Assembly: GCA_019636095.1 (NCBI GenBank)
Contig: JAHBYF010000002.1
Coordinates: forward strand, 372,001-436,000
Reading direction: 5' to 3'
From: Hyphomonadaceae bacterium
GTDB taxonomy: Bacteria; Pseudomonadota; Alphaproteobacteria; Caulobacterales; Aquidulcibacteraceae
DNA length: 64,000 nucleotides
Position 1 is the stretch's first letter. Every line of letters starts with the position of its first letter. The notes under the pieces are model-generated. The model searched no databases. It was not told the DNA's origin and saw only the letters and a program-made list of their open reading frames with translations. A program made the position numbers and the translations under genes. This document shows positions 17,719-29,353 of the stretch, one piece after another.

Positions 17719-18491
17719 AGCTTGCCGCCATTCCTGCGGAAAATCTCAAGCAATCCCCGCGACGTCAGATCCTGATCGAAGTGATCGATAGTGGGGAACG
17801 ACCCCTCGAAGAGAGAAGCCACGCCGCCGGTCGCAATCGTTTTCATCGGCTTGCCGTACTCCGCGCGAATGCGGCGACACAATCCTTCGATCATTTCGAT
17901 TGAGCCCCAGTAGATACCTGACTGCATCGCAGTCACGGTATCCTTGCCGATTATGCGGCCTGGGTCCCGGATCTCCACACGCGGCAACCGCGCCGCGTGT
18001 TCGTGCAGCGCTTGGAGCGAAAGGTTGATCCCTGGCAGAATAACTCCGCCCTCGAACGCACCGTCCGCCGCCACAATATCGAAGGTCGTAGCCGTGCCAC
18101 TATCGATGACGATCGCCGGCCCGCCGTAGACAATGTAGGCCCCGACCGCGTTCACGAGGCGATCGGCGCCTGCCTCGTTCGGTTTATCGATGCGAATTTC
18201 GATGCCCAGATTGAGATTATCTTCGCCAATCACCATCGGCTCTTTGCCGATGTAGCGCCGTGAAAGGTTACGCAAATTAAAAAGCGCCTGCGGAACCACC
18301 GTCGAGATGATGCAATCGGTAATATCGGCAAAGCTCAGGGCGCTGAGCGACATCACCTGCTGCAGCCACGGCGCATATTCGTCAGCAGTTCTGGTGGTAT
18401 CGGTAGAGGCACGCCATTGCGCGCGCCATCCCTGCCCGTCCCAAATTGCGAACTTTGTGTTGGTGTTGCCGACATCGATAGCAAGAAGCAT
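17715..18491 (-). CDS. coaX: type III pantothenate kinase
   Basis: First step of coenzyme A synthesis, phosphorylating pantothenate with ATP. The 258-aa protein shows the type III signatures: [19 protein letters not shown] at the start (phosphate-binding loop with catalytic Asp6), the [20 protein letters not shown] block, [13 protein letters not shown], and [11 protein letters not shown]. It overlaps rnj by 4 bp downstream and follows birA by 3 bp, so the genes form a tight operon. Confidence 0.95.
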   Translation of the reverse strand: MLLAIDVGNTNTKFAIWDGQGWRAQWRASTDTTRTADEYAPWLQQVMSLSALSFADITDCIISTVVPQALFNLRNLSRRYIGKEPMVIGEDNLNLGIEIRIDKPNEAGADRLVNAVGAYIVYGGPAIVIDSGTATTFDIVAADGAFEGGVILPGINLSLQALHEHAARLPRVEIRDPGRIIGKDTVTAMQSGIYWGSIEMIEGLCRRIRAEYGKPMKTIATGGVASLFEGSFPTIDHFDQDLTSRGLLEIFRRNGGKL

Positions 18492-18494
18492 GGG

Positions 18495-19247
18495 TCAGGC
18501 GGCCTTTGTCAGAAACACATCGCCGGCCGCAATAAGGCGACGACCGGTCTTTGTGTCGAGCTCGAGTTCACCGCGCGGCGAGAGGCCAGCGATGCGCCCT
18601 TCAAGAGTTAGCTCCCCTTGCACGACACGCGCCTCACGACCGAACCCATAGGCGCGCTGCAGCCATGCCCGGCGAAGCGGCTCAAACCCTTCGCTCAAAA
18701 TACAGGTCGCCCAACCTTCCAGTTTCGGACGCAAAGCGGCGAGGAAGGCGAGTGGATCCGGCGTGGGCGCATCGGGCGGCAATACATCGCGCAGGGCGAT
18801 TGTCTTTTGATCGATGTTTTCCGGCGCTTCGGCGAGGTTGACGCCGAACGCCAGCGCCACCCAGGTTCGACCCGGGGCAACGGCGCCAGAATCCAGCATG
18901 ATGCCCGAGGCTTTGGCGCCATTGATGAACACGTCATTCGGCCATTTGAGTTGCGCCGCGCCGTCGCCAATCACCGCATCGATTGTTTCGGCAAGAGCGA
19001 CACCTGTCGCAAAGCCAAGCAGCGCAACCTGCTGCGGCGGTTGCTCGGTCGCGAATAACAAGGTCGCCATCAAGTTGCCGCTGTGAGAGGTCCATGAACG
19101 CCCTCGGCGGCCACGCCCCGCTGTTTGGCGCCTGGCAATCAACCATACGGACGAAAACTCTCCGCGTTCGGCGCGTCTGCGCGCCTCCAGAATAGTGGAG
19201 TCGATTTCGTCGAAGACTTCGACCGGCGCTTGGCCGTCGATCATCAA
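18495..19247 (-). CDS. birA: biotin--[acetyl-CoA-carboxylase] ligase
   Basis: Attaches biotin to carboxylase and decarboxylase subunits. The 250-aa protein contains the biotin ligase core: DEIDSTILEARRRAE, GRGRRGRSWTSHSGNLMATLLF (biotin/ATP loop), AQLKWPNDVFINGAK (catalytic lysine) and a small C-terminal SH3-like domain (GRIAGLSPRGELELDTKTG). There is no N-terminal helix-turn-helix domain, so it is a group I ligase and not a repressor. It lies 10 bp after nuoN. Confidence 0.93.
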   Translation of the reverse strand: MMIDGQAPVEVFDEIDSTILEARRRAERGEFSSVWLIARRQTAGRGRRGRSWTSHSGNLMATLLFATEQPPQQVALLGFATGVALAETIDAVIGDGAAQLKWPNDVFINGAKASGIMLDSGAVAPGRTWVALAFGVNLAEAPENIDQKTIALRDVLPPDAPTPDPLAFLAALRPKLEGWATCILSEGFEPLRRAWLQRAYGFGREARVVQGELTLEGRIAGLSPRGELELDTKTGRRLIAAGDVFLTKAA

Positions 19248-19257
19248 GCCCGCTTTC

Positions 19258-20709
19258 TCAAAAACTCATCCGCACCGCGTTCTCGGCCGCACTCTGCAAC
19301 GCACCAAGCAACAACACCAGCACGGGGAAGCTCAGCGCCGCCGAAGCCACCGCTGTCAGCATGATCGTGCTGCTGGGCGACTGCAACTGCTCAGCCGGCG
19401 GGGCAAACCAGATCGAGGCGATAAGGCGGAGATAGTACGCCGCCGCCACAACCGCAGCGACACCGCCCAGAATGGCAAGCCAGTAAACCTGCCCGTCGAT
19501 CGTCGCCGTGAATACGGCTAGTTTGCCGATAAAGCCCGCAAAGGGTGGAATCCCTGCAACGGAAAACAAAAGCATCGTGAACAACGTCGCCATCCACGGC
19601 CGTTTGCGCGCGAGGCCCGCAAGGTCGCTAACTGTCTCGGCGGAGTCTCCGGCGCGACGCATCGCCAAAATCAGCGCAAACATGCCGATGGTCGAAGGCA
19701 GATAGAGCGCCAAGTAGATCAATGCCGATGATGGCCCCTTCGACGTTCCTGCGGCCAAGGCCATCAGCGCGAAGCCCATATTGCCAATCGAGGAATAGGC
19801 CATGAGGCGCTTGAGATTGGTTTGAATCAGTGCCGCCACCGAGCCCCAGACCATCGAGATCGCGGCAAGCGCCGCAACGACCTGTTGCCATTGCCCCGTC
19901 AGTTCCACGAACGGCCCGTAGAGCAGCCGCGCCATCAAAGCGACGGCCGCAACCTTGGGGGCCGCAGCAAAGAACGCGGTGATCGGTGTCGGCGCGCCTT
20001 CATAAACGTCGGGCGTCCACATGTGGAACGGCGCGGCGGACATCTTGAAGCCGAGCGCGCAAAGCATAAGCACGAGGCCGAAAATGAGACCGATGCCGCC
20101 GGCGCCTTCGCCGACCGCAGCGGCTATCGCGTCGAAATGGATCGAACCGGTAAAGCCGTAAACAAACGAGGAGCCAAACAACAACAAGCCCGAAGAGATC
20201 GCACTCAAAACAAAATACTTGAGCCCGGCCTCCGACGAGCGCGCGTCGTCGCGCCGCCAAGCGGCGAGCACGTACGCAGCTAAAGACTGAAGCTCGACCC
20301 CAACGTAGAGACTGATCAGGTCTTGCGCCGAGACCATCACGAACATGCCAAGCGTCGCCAGCGCGACAAGCAGCGGGAACTCGAAACGCTGTTCCTTGGT
20401 GGATGTAAAGTAATCGGCGCCGAGCGCGAGTGTGGCGGCGGCGGAAATGGCGATCAACGCCTTAGCGAAGCCGGCGACGCCATCAACAACCATCGCCCCT
20501 TGGAAAATCTCCACGGCAGCGCCTGAGTTAAGCGCGACGGAGAGCAGGCCTGAAGCAAGGATCGCGACCACACCAAGGGTCGATAGCGTGGTGAAGCTGC
20601 GATCCTTAAACCAAGCGCCAATGATCGCTCCGGCCAACGCAAAGGCTACAAGCAAAAGTTCAGGTCGCGCCAGCGCAAGGTCACGGCTCAGGTCAATCAG
20701 CGGGTTCAC
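19258..20709 (-). CDS. nuoN: NADH-quinone oxidoreductase subunit N
   Basis: One of three antiporter-like proton-pumping subunits of complex I, in the inner membrane. The 483-aa protein is a chain of about 14 transmembrane helices with the conserved lysine/glutamate positions seen in blocks such as [18 protein letters not shown] text near residues 105-120, [21 protein letters not shown] and [14 protein letters not shown]. The frame is open to 20832, but the GTG at 20709 overlaps the nuoM stop (GTGA) and gives the correct N-terminus, beginning [11 protein letters not shown]. Last subunit gene of the nuo series. Confidence 0.94.
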   Translation of the reverse strand: MNPLIDLSRDLALARPELLLVAFALAGAIIGAWFKDRSFTTLSTLGVVAILASGLLSVALNSGAAVEIFQGAMVVDGVAGFAKALIAISAAATLALGADYFTSTKEQRFEFPLLVALATLGMFVMVSAQDLISLYVGVELQSLAAYVLAAWRRDDARSSEAGLKYFVLSAISSGLLLFGSSFVYGFTGSIHFDAIAAAVGEGAGGIGLIFGLVLMLCALGFKMSAAPFHMWTPDVYEGAPTPITAFFAAAPKVAAVALMARLLYGPFVELTGQWQQVVAALAAISMVWGSVAALIQTNLKRLMAYSSIGNMGFALMALAAGTSKGPSSALIYLALYLPSTIGMFALILAMRRAGDSAETVSDLAGLARKRPWMATLFTMLLFSVAGIPPFAGFIGKLAVFTATIDGQVYWLAILGGVAAVVAAAYYLRLIASIWFAPPAEQLQSPSSTIMLTAVASAALSFPVLVLLLGALQSAAENAVRMSF

Positions 20710-22217
20710 TGGCCAGCTCCCGCGAATTGCGCGATGATCGTCTGCGCAGAGCTCGCCGTAAAATCGAGCACGTATGTCGGCGCAAGACCCATGACCAGCG
20801 TCGCAATGATCAGCGGCACGAACTGCACCCATTCACGTGCATCGAGATCAGCGATCTTGTCGAGCTTAGGGTTCTCGATGTTGCCAAGCGCGACCTTGCG
20901 ATAGAGCGTTAGCGCATAGGCGGCCGAGAAAATCACGCCGAGCGCGGCGCAAGCGGCGATCCAGCCGCTTATCTGGAAAGCGCCGACCATGGTGAGAATT
21001 TCACCAGGAAAGCCCGACGTGCCCGGCAAGCCGACATTGCCCATCGTGAACAGCATGAAGACCGCCGCATAGACCGGCATCCGATTCACGAGGCCACCAT
21101 AGAAGGCAATCTCGCGCGTGTGCATGCGGTCGTAAACCACGCCCACGCAAAGGAAGAGCGCACCGGAGATGATGCCGTGCGAGAGCATCTGGAAAATCGC
21201 GCCCTGGATGCCCTGCTCATTGCCCGAGAAAATTCCCATGGTGACAAAGCCCATGTGCGCCACCGACGAGTAGGCAATCAGCTTCTTCATATCGACTTGG
21301 CGGAACGCGACGAGCGACGCCCAGACGATGGCGATTACTGACAGTGCGAACACGAAAAACTGGAAGTAGTGCGAGGCGTGCGGGAACATCGGCAACGAGA
21401 AACGCAAGAAACCGTAGCCGCCCATCTTCAATAGGATCGCCGCCAGCACGACTGAAGCCGCTGTCGGCGCTTCGACGTGTGCATCCGGCAACCACGTGTG
21501 AACCGGCCACATCGGCATCTTCACCGCGAACGATGCGAAGAAAGCCAGCCACAGCCAAATCTGCACATTCTGATCGAAGCCGGTAGATTGCGCGTACTCA
21601 GTAAGCGCCGGGATGTTCGAGGTGCCGGCCGTCGCGATCATATAAATGATCGCAACCAGCATCAGCAAAGAGCCCAGCAACGTATAGAGAAAGAACTTGA
21701 ACGCTGCGTACACACGGCGGTCGCCGCCCCAAACCCCAATGAGGATAAACATTGGGATGAGGCCGCCTTCGAAGAAAATGTAGAAGAGAATGATATCCTG
21801 CGCGCAGAAGACGCCGATCATCAGCGACTCCAGGATCAGGAACAACACCATGTAGCTGCTGACCTGCTTCTCGATCACCCAACTCGCTAAAATGCAGATC
21901 GGTGTCAGGAACGTCGTCAACATGACGAGCGATATCGCCAGCGTGTCGACGCCCATCGCATAGGACGCGCCGAACGCCCAAGGGATGCTTTCTTGCAATT
22001 GATAGTTCGGATTGTTGAAATCGAAGGCAGCGAAAGCGAACACTGAGGCCACGAACGTCGCGATCGTGACCAGTAAGGTCAGCAGCTTAACGCCATTATC
22101 GTAGCCGACATTCTCACCCCGCGCCGACATGCGCGAAAGCAGAATTAAGATCGCCCCCGCTACCGGCAAGAACGTCACGATTGAAAGGATGGGCCAGCCG
22201 GCCACGATCTCGCTCAT
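20706..22217 (-). CDS. nuoM: NADH-quinone oxidoreductase subunit M
   Basis: Antiporter-like proton channel subunit of complex I. The 503-aa protein is almost wholly transmembrane helices. It shows the family blocks [43 protein letters not shown] (quoted here in overlapping parts of the region near residues 220-245) and [16 protein letters not shown]. Glu in the FEGGLIPMF motif is the conserved pumping-site acid. The true ATG is at 22217, overlapping the nuoL stop by ATGA. Confidence 0.95.
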   Translation of the reverse strand: MSEIVAGWPILSIVTFLPVAGAILILLSRMSARGENVGYDNGVKLLTLLVTIATFVASVFAFAAFDFNNPNYQLQESIPWAFGASYAMGVDTLAISLVMLTTFLTPICILASWVIEKQVSSYMVLFLILESLMIGVFCAQDIILFYIFFEGGLIPMFILIGVWGGDRRVYAAFKFFLYTLLGSLLMLVAIIYMIATAGTSNIPALTEYAQSTGFDQNVQIWLWLAFFASFAVKMPMWPVHTWLPDAHVEAPTAASVVLAAILLKMGGYGFLRFSLPMFPHASHYFQFFVFALSVIAIVWASLVAFRQVDMKKLIAYSSVAHMGFVTMGIFSGNEQGIQGAIFQMLSHGIISGALFLCVGVVYDRMHTREIAFYGGLVNRMPVYAAVFMLFTMGNVGLPGTSGFPGEILTMVGAFQISGWIAACAALGVIFSAAYALTLYRKVALGNIENPKLDKIADLDAREWVQFVPLIIATLVMGLAPTYVLDFTASSAQTIIAQFAGAGQ

Positions 22218-24244
22218 CGGTGGCCTCCGATGGCAGCGAGGATCGCATAAGCGCCGAACGCTACCGCCGCAATCAGCATTATGAAGCTGTAGTGATACAC
22301 AAAGCCCGTCTGCAGGCGGCGCAGATTGCGCGAGAAAAAGTTTGTGGTCGCGGCAAAGCCGTCGGGTCCAAGACCGTCGATCAAGCGCTTGTCGCCGACC
22401 TTCCAGAAAAGATCGCCAACAGCGCGCGCGCCTTTGACGAAGATGAAGTCGTAGATCTCGTCGAAATACCACTTATTGTAGAGGAAGGCCCAAACCGGAC
22501 CGCCAGCCATCGCCTTCGCCGCGCCAGGTTTCCAGAGATAGAAGAGCACCGCAAAGATGAAGCCCGTGACAGTAACGCTGAGCGGCGCCCAGATCACCCA
22601 GGCCGGGAACTCGTGATGTCCTTCGCCGTGCGCTAGCGGAATGACGTGGCGCCAGAATGCTTCCGCGTGCTCGCCCAGGAAATACGGCGCGAATATCGCG
22701 CCGGCCGCAATGGCGCCAGCGGCCAATACGAACAGCGGGATGAGCATCACGACGGGAGACTCATGCGCGGGCGCCGTGCCATCGGCCGGCTTCGCGTGCG
22801 CTCCGTGGCCATGATCGCCATGCGCGTGCGCATCGCCGTGAGCGTCATGAGTATGCGCGTCTGGATTGCCTCGGTATTTGCCTTCGAAGGTCATGAACGC
22901 CAGCCGCCATGAGTAGAAGCTCGTTAGCAGCGCAGCCGTTACACCGCACCAGAAGGCGAACTGCGCGCCGATCCCGTTGCTGCCGTACGCCGCTTCAATG
23001 ATCGCGTCCTTCGAGTAGAATCCCGCGAACCCGCCGATCTCGGGAATGCCAAAGCCGGTCAGCGCCAGCGTGCCGATGATCATCATGGACCAGGTGATCA
23101 TCATCGGCTTACGCACGCCGCCCATGTGGCGCATGTCCTGCTCGTGATGCAGGCCATGGATGACCGACCCCGCCCCGAGGAAGAGCAGCGCCTTGAAGAA
23201 GGCGTGCGTGAACAAGTGGAACATCGCCGCGTTGTAGGCGCCGACGCCCGCCGCGAAGAACATGTAGCCGAGCTGCGAGCAGGTCGAATACGCGACCACG
23301 CGCTTGATGTCGTTTTGCGCCAACCCAACGGTCGCGGCGAACAGCGCGGTCGTCGCGCCGATGATGGTAACAAAACCGCTCGCGAGCGGCGCCAGGTGAT
23401 AAAGCTCGCCGCAGCGACTCACCATGAACACGCCGGCGGTGACCATCGTCGCCGCGTGAATAAGCGCCGAAACCGGCGTCGGGCCTTCCATCGCGTCCGG
23501 CAACCAGACGTGCAGGAAGAACTGCGCCGACTTGCCCATCGCGCCGATGAACAAGAGGAAGCAAATCGCCTCGATGGCGTTGAAGTGCACCTCGCCGACG
23601 CCGAGCGTCAGGCCAGGGTTAGCGGCAGCCGCTTCAAACACGGCATCGAACTGGATCGAGCCGTAGCAGAAGAACGCCGCCATGATCCCGAGCGCAAACC
23701 CAAAATCGCCAACGCGATTGGTCACGAACGCCTTGATCGCCGCGTCATTGGCGCTGCGCTTTTGATACCAGAAACCGATCAGCAAATAGGACGCCACGCC
23801 GACGCCCTCCCAGCCGAAAAAGAGCTGCAGAAAGTCGTTTGCTGTCACCAGCGCGAGCATCGAAAAGGTGAAGAACGAAAGGTACGAGAAGAACCGCGCT
23901 TTGTGCGGGTCCTCGCTCATGTAGCCCCATGAATAGAGGTGAACCAAGAACGAGACCGTATTCACGACCACGAGCATGATCGCCGACATCGCGTCGATGC
24001 GGACGCTCCACGTCGACCGGAAGTCGCCGACATTGATGAAAGGCATGATCTCGATCAGCCGCTCGTGGCCCCCGCCGCCGACGAAGTCGAGGAAGATCGG
24101 CCACGACAACAGCAACGACAGACCGATAGAGGCCGTCGTGACGCTCATCGCCACGCGATCGCCGACATAACGCTGAAGGAGGCCCGCAAACGCGGCCGCG
24201 ATGAGCGGCCCAAGCACAATCAGGACTTCGGGGGAGAATTGCAC
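22214..24244 (-). CDS. nuoL: NADH-quinone oxidoreductase subunit L
   Basis: The distal antiporter-like subunit of complex I (676 aa). It carries the signature [24 protein letters not shown], the block [22 protein letters not shown] in the central helices, and [16 protein letters not shown]. The C-terminal part has further helices and the lateral helix typical of NuoL. Between helices, at about residues 456-487, is a striking His-rich loop ([20 protein letters not shown] and onward). It lies 4 bp after nuoK. Confidence 0.96.
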   Translation of the reverse strand: MQFSPEVLIVLGPLIAAAFAGLLQRYVGDRVAMSVTTASIGLSLLLSWPIFLDFVGGGGHERLIEIMPFINVGDFRSTWSVRIDAMSAIMLVVVNTVSFLVHLYSWGYMSEDPHKARFFSYLSFFTFSMLALVTANDFLQLFFGWEGVGVASYLLIGFWYQKRSANDAAIKAFVTNRVGDFGFALGIMAAFFCYGSIQFDAVFEAAAANPGLTLGVGEVHFNAIEAICFLLFIGAMGKSAQFFLHVWLPDAMEGPTPVSALIHAATMVTAGVFMVSRCGELYHLAPLASGFVTIIGATTALFAATVGLAQNDIKRVVAYSTCSQLGYMFFAAGVGAYNAAMFHLFTHAFFKALLFLGAGSVIHGLHHEQDMRHMGGVRKPMMITWSMMIIGTLALTGFGIPEIGGFAGFYSKDAIIEAAYGSNGIGAQFAFWCGVTAALLTSFYSWRLAFMTFEGKYRGNPDAHTHDAHGDAHAHGDHGHGAHAKPADGTAPAHESPVVMLIPLFVLAAGAIAAGAIFAPYFLGEHAEAFWRHVIPLAHGEGHHEFPAWVIWAPLSVTVTGFIFAVLFYLWKPGAAKAMAGGPVWAFLYNKWYFDEIYDFIFVKGARAVGDLFWKVGDKRLIDGLGPDGFAATTNFFSRNLRRLQTGFVYHYSFIMLIAAVAFGAYAILAAIGGHR

Positions 24245-24248
24245 CGTC

Positions 24249-24557
24249 TCAACCCCTCATCTGATTGATGTCTTCAACCGCAATATTGCCGCGGTTGCGG
24301 AAGTACGTGACCAGAATGGCGAGGCCCACCGCCGCCTCAGCAGCCGCGACCGTCAAAACCATCATCGCGAATATCTGGCCCTGGAGGTTCTGCAGGTGTG
24401 CAGAGAATGCCACGAGATTGATGTTCACCGAGAGCAGAACGAGTTCGATCGACATCAGGATGATGATGACGTTCTTACGGTTCACGAAGATACCGAAGAC
24501 GCCGATCGTAAAGAGCGCAGCGGCGACAAACAGATAGTGGGCGAGCGTGATTTCCAT
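24249..24557 (-). CDS. nuoK: NADH-quinone oxidoreductase subunit K
   Basis: Small complex I membrane subunit of 102 aa with three transmembrane helices. It contains the conserved buried glutamate in [20 protein letters not shown] and the second one in [14 protein letters not shown], both needed for the central proton path in studied enzymes. The stop of nuoJ and the nuoK start share a base (TAATG). Confidence 0.96.
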   Translation of the reverse strand: MEITLAHYLFVAAALFTIGVFGIFVNRKNVIIILMSIELVLLSVNINLVAFSAHLQNLQGQIFAMMVLTVAAAEAAVGLAILVTYFRNRGNIAVEDINQMRG

Positions 24558-25165
24558 TAGCCGAGCCCCTGCCCTGGACGGATGTCTTTAAGCTCGACGC
24601 CCTCAGAGCGTTTGCGGCCGACTTGCGCGGCAATGTCTTGCTTCTTCACACCCGGCCGGTGGCGAAGCGTCAGCACGATGGCCCCGATCATGGCGACGAA
24701 GAGCACGAGGCCGGCCATTTGGAAGACGAGCAGATAGTCCGTGTAGAGCACTTGGCCGATGGCTTCGGCGTTGGTGACCTCACTCACCTGCTCCGTTGCA
24801 ATCGAGATCGGCGCGCCTTGCGCAGACATCGAGGCGCTGGCGACGAGCGCCAATTCGGAAAACAAGGCCAACGCGATAATCGCGCCGATAGGCATGTACG
24901 ACAAGAAGCCTTGCTTCAGCTCTGCAAAATCGACGTCGAGCATCATGACGACAAAGAGGAAGAGCACCGCGACCGCGCCGACATAAACGACGACCAGTAG
25001 CATCGCCAGAAACTCGGCGCCCAGCAACACGAACAAACCCGCCGACGTGAAGAACGTCAGGATCAGAAACAGCACCGAGTGCACGGGATTGCGCACAGAG
25101 ATGACCGCGAACGCGGAAATCACCGCGATCACACTCAGCACGTAGAAGGCGATCGACGCCAACAT
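24557..25165 (-). CDS. nuoJ: NADH-quinone oxidoreductase subunit J
   Basis: Complex I membrane subunit of 202 aa with five predicted helices. The family block is present: [41 protein letters not shown] (the helix with a pi-bulge in known structures) and [12 protein letters not shown] charged C-terminal tail of about 35 residues ([20 protein letters not shown]) extends into the cytosol. It lies 71 bp after nuoI, one of the wider gaps in the operon. Confidence 0.95.
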   Translation of the reverse strand: MLASIAFYVLSVIAVISAFAVISVRNPVHSVLFLILTFFTSAGLFVLLGAEFLAMLLVVVYVGAVAVLFLFVVMMLDVDFAELKQGFLSYMPIGAIIALALFSELALVASASMSAQGAPISIATEQVSEVTNAEAIGQVLYTDYLLVFQMAGLVLFVAMIGAIVLTLRHRPGVKKQDIAAQVGRKRSEGVELKDIRPGQGLG

Positions 25166-25236
25166 CCGTCACGCTCTCCCAATTCGAAACGGCGTGCCGA
25201 GCGTTTTGCTCAGCTGCCCCCGAGAAAAGACCCGCC

Positions 25237-25725
25237 CTACCGGTAGGGCGCGTCCAGCTCCAAATTCTTCGCAATCTCCCGCTCCCAGCGATCGCCGTTC
25301 GCGAGCAGACGCTCCTTGTCGTAGTAAAGTTCTTCGCGCGTTTCGGTCGCGAACTCGAAGTTCGGACCTTCCACGATCGCATCGACCGGGCACGCTTCCT
25401 GGCAGTAACCGCAATAGATGCACTTCACCATGTCGATGTCGTAGCGCGTGGTGCGGCGGCTGCCGTCTTCGCGCGGCTCTGCTTCGATGGTGATGGCTTG
25501 CGCTGGGCAGATCGCTTCGCAGAGCTTGCAGGCAATGCAGCGCTCTTCGCCATTAGCATAGCGGCGCAGCGCGTGTTCGCCGCGGAAACGGGGCGAGAGT
25601 GGGCCCTTCTCGAACGGATAGTTCACCGTCGCTTTGCGCGTGAAGAAATATTTCATGGCGATCGCGAAGCCACCGACCATATCGAGCATCAAAGCGCCCT
25701 TCGCGGCTTGGAGGATGCGAGACAT
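25237..25725 (-). CDS. nuoI: NADH-quinone oxidoreductase subunit I
   Basis: Peripheral-arm ferredoxin-like subunit of complex I. The 162-aa protein has two 4Fe-4S motifs: [12 protein letters not shown] at residues 63-74 and [12 protein letters not shown] at 102-113, holding clusters N6a and N6b. The N-terminal amphipathic region ([19 protein letters not shown]) anchors it to the membrane. The frame continues upstream as shadow of nuoH; the ATG at 25725 gives the normal N-terminus. It lies 5 bp after nuoH. Confidence 0.97.
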   Translation of the reverse strand: MSRILQAAKGALMLDMVGGFAIAMKYFFTRKATVNYPFEKGPLSPRFRGEHALRRYANGEERCIACKLCEAICPAQAITIEAEPREDGSRRTTRYDIDMVKCIYCGYCQEACPVDAIVEGPNFEFATETREELYYDKERLLANGDRWEREIAKNLELDAPYR

Positions 25726-25730
25726 CGGGC

Positions 25731-26867
25731 TTAGCCTCCAGCAACGGTGTGCGTGGCTGCCGGCGCCAGGAACGCGACGTAGTAGCCAATGACGATGACG
25801 GCGACGAGCGAAGTGGGCAGAAAAATCTTCCAGCCCAAACGCATTAACTGGTCGTAGCGATAACGCGGCACGATGGCCTTCACCATCGCGAAGAAGAAGA
25901 AGCCGATCCAGATTTTCACGTAGAAGACCAAGAGACCCGCGAGCGAGGTGAGCCACGGTCCAATACCCAGGCTCTCGATCGATCCCCAAGGCAGATGCCA
26001 TCCGCCGAGGAACAGGATCGACATCATCGCGCACATCATCACGATGTTGAGGTATTCGCCGATCATGAAGAGCAGGTACGGGGTCGAGCTGTACTCGACC
26101 TGGTAGCCCGCCACGAGTTCGGATTCCGCCTCGGGGAGATCGAACGGCGGCCGGTTGGTCTCGGCGAGCGCCGATACGAAGAACATCACGAACATCGCGA
26201 ACATGACGACGCCGACGAGGATGTTGTTCGGGAATTCCGCGAAGTTGGCGATCCGGAACGCGTTCCACATCCAGATGCCGTCGGCCTGGCTGTCGACAAT
26301 GGTGGTGAGGTTGAGCGAGCCGACCAGCAGCAGCACCGTGATGAGAATAAAGCCGATCGAGACTTCGTAGCTCACCATTTGAGCGGCCGAGCGTAAGCCG
26401 CCCAGGAACGGGTACTTCGAATTCGAAGCCCAGCCGCCCATGATGATGCCGTAGACGCCGAGCGATGAGATCGCGAACAAGTAGAGGATGCCGACGTTCA
26501 GGTCGGCGATCACAATGTTGGGCCCCCACGGCACCACGGCCCAGCCAATGAAGGCGAGCACGAACGTAAGCAGCGGCGCCAGCATGAACACGGTCTTGTT
26601 CGCACCTGCCGGGATAACGATTTCCTTGAACACGAACTTGAAGAAGTCCGCGAAGGATTGAAGCAGACCGAAGGGCCCAACGACATTGGGGCCCTTCCGA
26701 AGCTGGACCGCCGCCCAGACCTTACGGTCGAACAGCAGCAAGAACGCCAGCGAGATCAGCAGCAGAATGCAGATGATCAGGATTTGCCCGGTCTTTACGA
26801 GCGCCCATTCCACTTCGGTCGGCCAATTGATGCCGAACCAGGTGATGTAGTCGATATCCTGGTTCAT
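25731..26867 (-). CDS. nuoH: NADH-quinone oxidoreductase subunit H
   Basis: Membrane subunit that forms much of the quinone-binding chamber of complex I. The 378-aa protein has about eight helices and the conserved blocks [53 protein letters not shown] (read as [14 protein letters not shown] here), MVSYEVSIG and [23 protein letters not shown] in overlapping pieces. The ATG at 26867 overlaps the nuoG stop as ATGA; the longer frame to 26909 lies inside nuoG. Confidence 0.96.
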   Translation of the reverse strand: MNQDIDYITWFGINWPTEVEWALVKTGQILIICILLLISLAFLLLFDRKVWAAVQLRKGPNVVGPFGLLQSFADFFKFVFKEIVIPAGANKTVFMLAPLLTFVLAFIGWAVVPWGPNIVIADLNVGILYLFAISSLGVYGIIMGGWASNSKYPFLGGLRSAAQMVSYEVSIGFILITVLLLVGSLNLTTIVDSQADGIWMWNAFRIANFAEFPNNILVGVVMFAMFVMFFVSALAETNRPPFDLPEAESELVAGYQVEYSSTPYLLFMIGEYLNIVMMCAMMSILFLGGWHLPWGSIESLGIGPWLTSLAGLLVFYVKIWIGFFFFAMVKAIVPRYRYDQLMRLGWKIFLPTSLVAVIVIGYYVAFLAPAATHTVAGG

Positions 26868-28930
26868 TCCGCGGCCACCTTCATGGCGTTGGCGCGAAGC
26901 CGTGAGCACTCCGCCATCGTCTTCGATGCGCGCGCGATCGGGTTGGTCAGGTAAAAATCGGTGACCGGCGACTTGAACGGATCGCTCGATACTTGGCCGT
27001 CGGCGCCGATCTTGGCGGCATCAAAGCCCGCACTCTCGGCGGCGCCCGGCGCGTAGTCGACGTGGCCGAACGTCGGGTGATCGGCGATCATCTTCTGGCG
27101 CAACGCCAGCAGCGAGTCATACGGCAGCGTCTTGCCCAGAACGGCCGAAAGCGCGCGCAGGATCGTCCAATCCTCTTTGCCCTCGCCCTTTGGGAACGTC
27201 GCGCGGCGGCCATACTGCACGCGGCCCTCGGTGTTGACCCAGGTGGCGTCCTTCTCCGTGTAGGCGGCGCCCGGCAGGATGATGTCGGCGCGGTGCGCGC
27301 CCGCATCACCATGCGTGCCGATGTAGATGACCGTGCCGCTGCTCGGCAGCGCCACTTCGTCGACGCCGAGCAGAACGAGCGTATCGACTCCGCCCTTTAG
27401 CATTTCGCCTGCGCTCTTGCCGCCCTGCCCCGGCAGGAAGCCAAGATCGAGGCCGGCGACGCGCGAAGCCGCCGTATGCAGAACGTTGAACGCGTTCCAG
27501 CCGTCCTTGTTGAGACCCGCAGCGAGCTTGCCCGCGGCACGAAGCACCGCGCCGCCGTCAGCACGCGCAATCGCACCGCTGCCGACAATCACCATCGGCT
27601 TCTGCGCGCTCTTCAGCTTGTCGCCGAACGCACCGAGGTTGCTCAGCGACTGCGCGCCAGCGCCGATGTGCGTGTACCGGTACGCGAGATCGGCAGCTTC
27701 ACCGATCACCGCGATTTCGGCACCGCGCAGCCATGCCTTGCGCAAGCGCGCATTGAGCACAGGCGCCTCGATACGCGCATTAGCGCCGACGATCAGGATC
27801 GCATCCGCTTCGTCGATGCCGGCGATGGTCGAGTTGAAGAGATATTCTTGACGCGCGCCGCCGCCGATCCGCGCGCCATCGGCGCGACAATCCGTGTTCG
27901 GCGAACCGAGCGCGCGGAAGAGATCAAGCGTCGCCTTCATGCTCTCCGCGCACGCGAGATCGCCGGCGATGGCGCCGATCTTCCTGGCGTCGCCGGAGAG
28001 CGCCCTTGCGGTGGCTTGCAGCGCTTCGTCCCAACTCGCCGCGCGCAATTTGCCGTTTTCGCGGATGTACGGACGATCGAGACGCTGGCGACCGAGGCCG
28101 TCCTCCGCGTAGCGCGCTTTGTCCGATATCCACTCTTCGTTGATCTCTTCGTTCACACGCGGAAGGACGCGCAAGACTGCGTCACCACGCGCATCCACGC
28201 GAATGTTGGAGCCCAGCGCATCCATCACGTCGATGGTCTCGGTCTTGGTCAGTTCCCAGGGCCGCGCGTTGAAGGCGTATGGCTTCGAGGTCAGCGCACC
28301 GACTGGGCAAAGGTCGATCACGTTCGCGGAAAGCTCACTTGAGAGCGACGCCTCCAAATACGTGGTGATTTCCATGTCCTCGCCGCGGCCCGTCGCGCCC
28401 AATTCAGGCACTCCGGCCACTTCGGTGGCGAAACGGACACAGCGCGTGCATTGAATGCAGCGCGTCATCACCGTCTTCACGAGCGGGCCCATGAACTTTT
28501 CTTCGACGGCGCGCTTGTTCTCATCGAACCGCGAACCACCGCGGCCATAGGCGACGGATTGGTCTTGCAGGTCGCATTCACCGCCCTGATCGCAGATCGG
28601 GCAATCGAGCGGGTGGTTGATCAGGAGGAACTCCATCACGCCTTTGCGCGCCTTGGCGACGGTGGCGCTTTTTGTGACGAGTTCGTTGAGCAGTTCATCA
28701 CGCGGCGGCGGCAAGTCTTTCACTTGCTGCGCACATGACGCGACAGGCTTCGGGCCCGACTTACCGCCGACCTTCACTTCGATCAGGCACATGCGGCAAT
28801 TGCCGGCGATCGAGAGGCGTTCGTGATAGCAAAAGCGCGGAATCTCGGCGCCGGCGGCTTCACACGCCTGCAGCAACGTAAGTTCCGGAGGAACGTCGAC
28901 TTCTATGCCGTCGACGAGGATTTTCGTCAT
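26864..28930 (-). CDS. nuoG: NADH-quinone oxidoreductase subunit G
   Basis: Large iron-sulfur subunit of complex I (688 aa, alphaproteobacterial/mitochondrial NDUFS1 type). The N-terminal 2Fe-2S region has [19 protein letters not shown] (residues about 34-52). The 4Fe-4S regions follow with [18 protein letters not shown] (about 105-122) and [10 protein letters not shown] (about 152-161). A molybdopterin-oxidoreductase-like domain follows, without cofactor. It begins a second nuo transcription unit: its upstream region holds a palindrome shared with nuoA and faces an oppositely oriented small gene. Confidence 0.96.
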   Translation of the reverse strand: MTKILVDGIEVDVPPELTLLQACEAAGAEIPRFCYHERLSIAGNCRMCLIEVKVGGKSGPKPVASCAQQVKDLPPPRDELLNELVTKSATVAKARKGVMEFLLINHPLDCPICDQGGECDLQDQSVAYGRGGSRFDENKRAVEEKFMGPLVKTVMTRCIQCTRCVRFATEVAGVPELGATGRGEDMEITTYLEASLSSELSANVIDLCPVGALTSKPYAFNARPWELTKTETIDVMDALGSNIRVDARGDAVLRVLPRVNEEINEEWISDKARYAEDGLGRQRLDRPYIRENGKLRAASWDEALQATARALSGDARKIGAIAGDLACAESMKATLDLFRALGSPNTDCRADGARIGGGARQEYLFNSTIAGIDEADAILIVGANARIEAPVLNARLRKAWLRGAEIAVIGEAADLAYRYTHIGAGAQSLSNLGAFGDKLKSAQKPMVIVGSGAIARADGGAVLRAAGKLAAGLNKDGWNAFNVLHTAASRVAGLDLGFLPGQGGKSAGEMLKGGVDTLVLLGVDEVALPSSGTVIYIGTHGDAGAHRADIILPGAAYTEKDATWVNTEGRVQYGRRATFPKGEGKEDWTILRALSAVLGKTLPYDSLLALRQKMIADHPTFGHVDYAPGAAESAGFDAAKIGADGQVSSDPFKSPVTDFYLTNPIARASKTMAECSRLRANAMKVAAE

Positions 28931-29016
28931 GAGTCTGACCGCTTTCGCGGAGGCGAATGGACGATTTATTGCCCCGCTGCAAGTGGGCGAAAGGTCCGTT
29001 GCGCCAAGGTATTAGC

Positions 29017-29031
29017 TGAGAATTGTTCGCA
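29017..29031. promoter_or_regulatory. imperfect dyad upstream of nuoG matching one upstream of nuoA
   Basis: TGAGAA-TTG-TTCGCA, 87-101 bp before the nuoG start. Its reverse complement matches the perfect dyad before nuoA (39025-39039) at 13 of 15 positions. A TAATAC hexamer (minus strand, 29014-29009) lies 2 bp downstream, so a bound protein could touch a promoter. A second overlapping dyad, TCGCAA-T-TTGCGA, covers 29027-29039. The regulator is unknown. Confidence 0.4.
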
Positions 29032-29111
29032 ATTTGCGATGGTTGCCTGATCGGAACGGACACGGTCACACGATACCGGCGTAACTCTCTGACATTACGT
29101 ATATTTTTGCC

Positions 29112-29136
29112 GGAACGACAGGCGGTTTGAGCCGTT
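29112..29136 (+). promoter_or_regulatory. predicted EcfG (general stress sigma) promoter
   Basis: GGAAC (29112-29116), 16 nt, CGTT (29133-29136): a perfect match to the known GGAAC-N16/17-CGTT promoter of the alphaproteobacterial general stress sigma factor EcfG/SigT/RpoE2. It points at the 50-codon gene starting at 29174, with the last promoter base 38 bp before the ATG. Confidence 0.75.
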
Positions 29137-29173
29137 GTCTGAGCACGGGCGGGCAACCACGGAGCAATCTCCT

Positions 29174-29326
29174 ATGCCGAACAACCAACAGCAACAGCAA
29201 AACGAACCGCGTCGCGCGCAGCCGGGCCATCCAAATCCAGCTGACGGACGCGAAGACATGGAGCGCCCGGAGCGCGAACACGAACGCAATCGCGAACGCC
29301 AAGATCAAACCAAACAGCCCCAATAG
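29174..29326 (+). CDS. small, very hydrophilic protein, predicted stress-induced
   Basis: Encodes 50 residues, MPNNQQQQQNEPRRAQPGHP and then an Arg/Glu/Asp/Asn-rich tail (REDMERPEREHERNRERQD). It has no hydrophobic core, so it is probably disordered. I do not recognise a family. Support for a real gene is strong for its size: a GGAG Shine-Dalgarno at 29161-29164 with 9-nt spacing, a perfect EcfG-type promoter 38 bp before the ATG, and a terminator hairpin 27 bp past the stop. It sits oppositely oriented between nuoG and the hydrolase gene, splitting the nuo locus. A membrane-like frame on the opposite strand is judged a shadow. A frame with an ATG at 29135 is also open but lies close to the promoter. 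Confidence 0.7.
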   Translation: MPNNQQQQQNEPRRAQPGHPNPADGREDMERPEREHERNRERQDQTKQPQ

Positions 29327-29353
29327 ATTCGCGATTGTACCGACACCAACGAA

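Noticed and set aside
29053..29057. A further GGAAC upstream of the small gene at 29174
   Set aside because: No CGTT at 16 or 17 nt; the site at 29112 fits fully.
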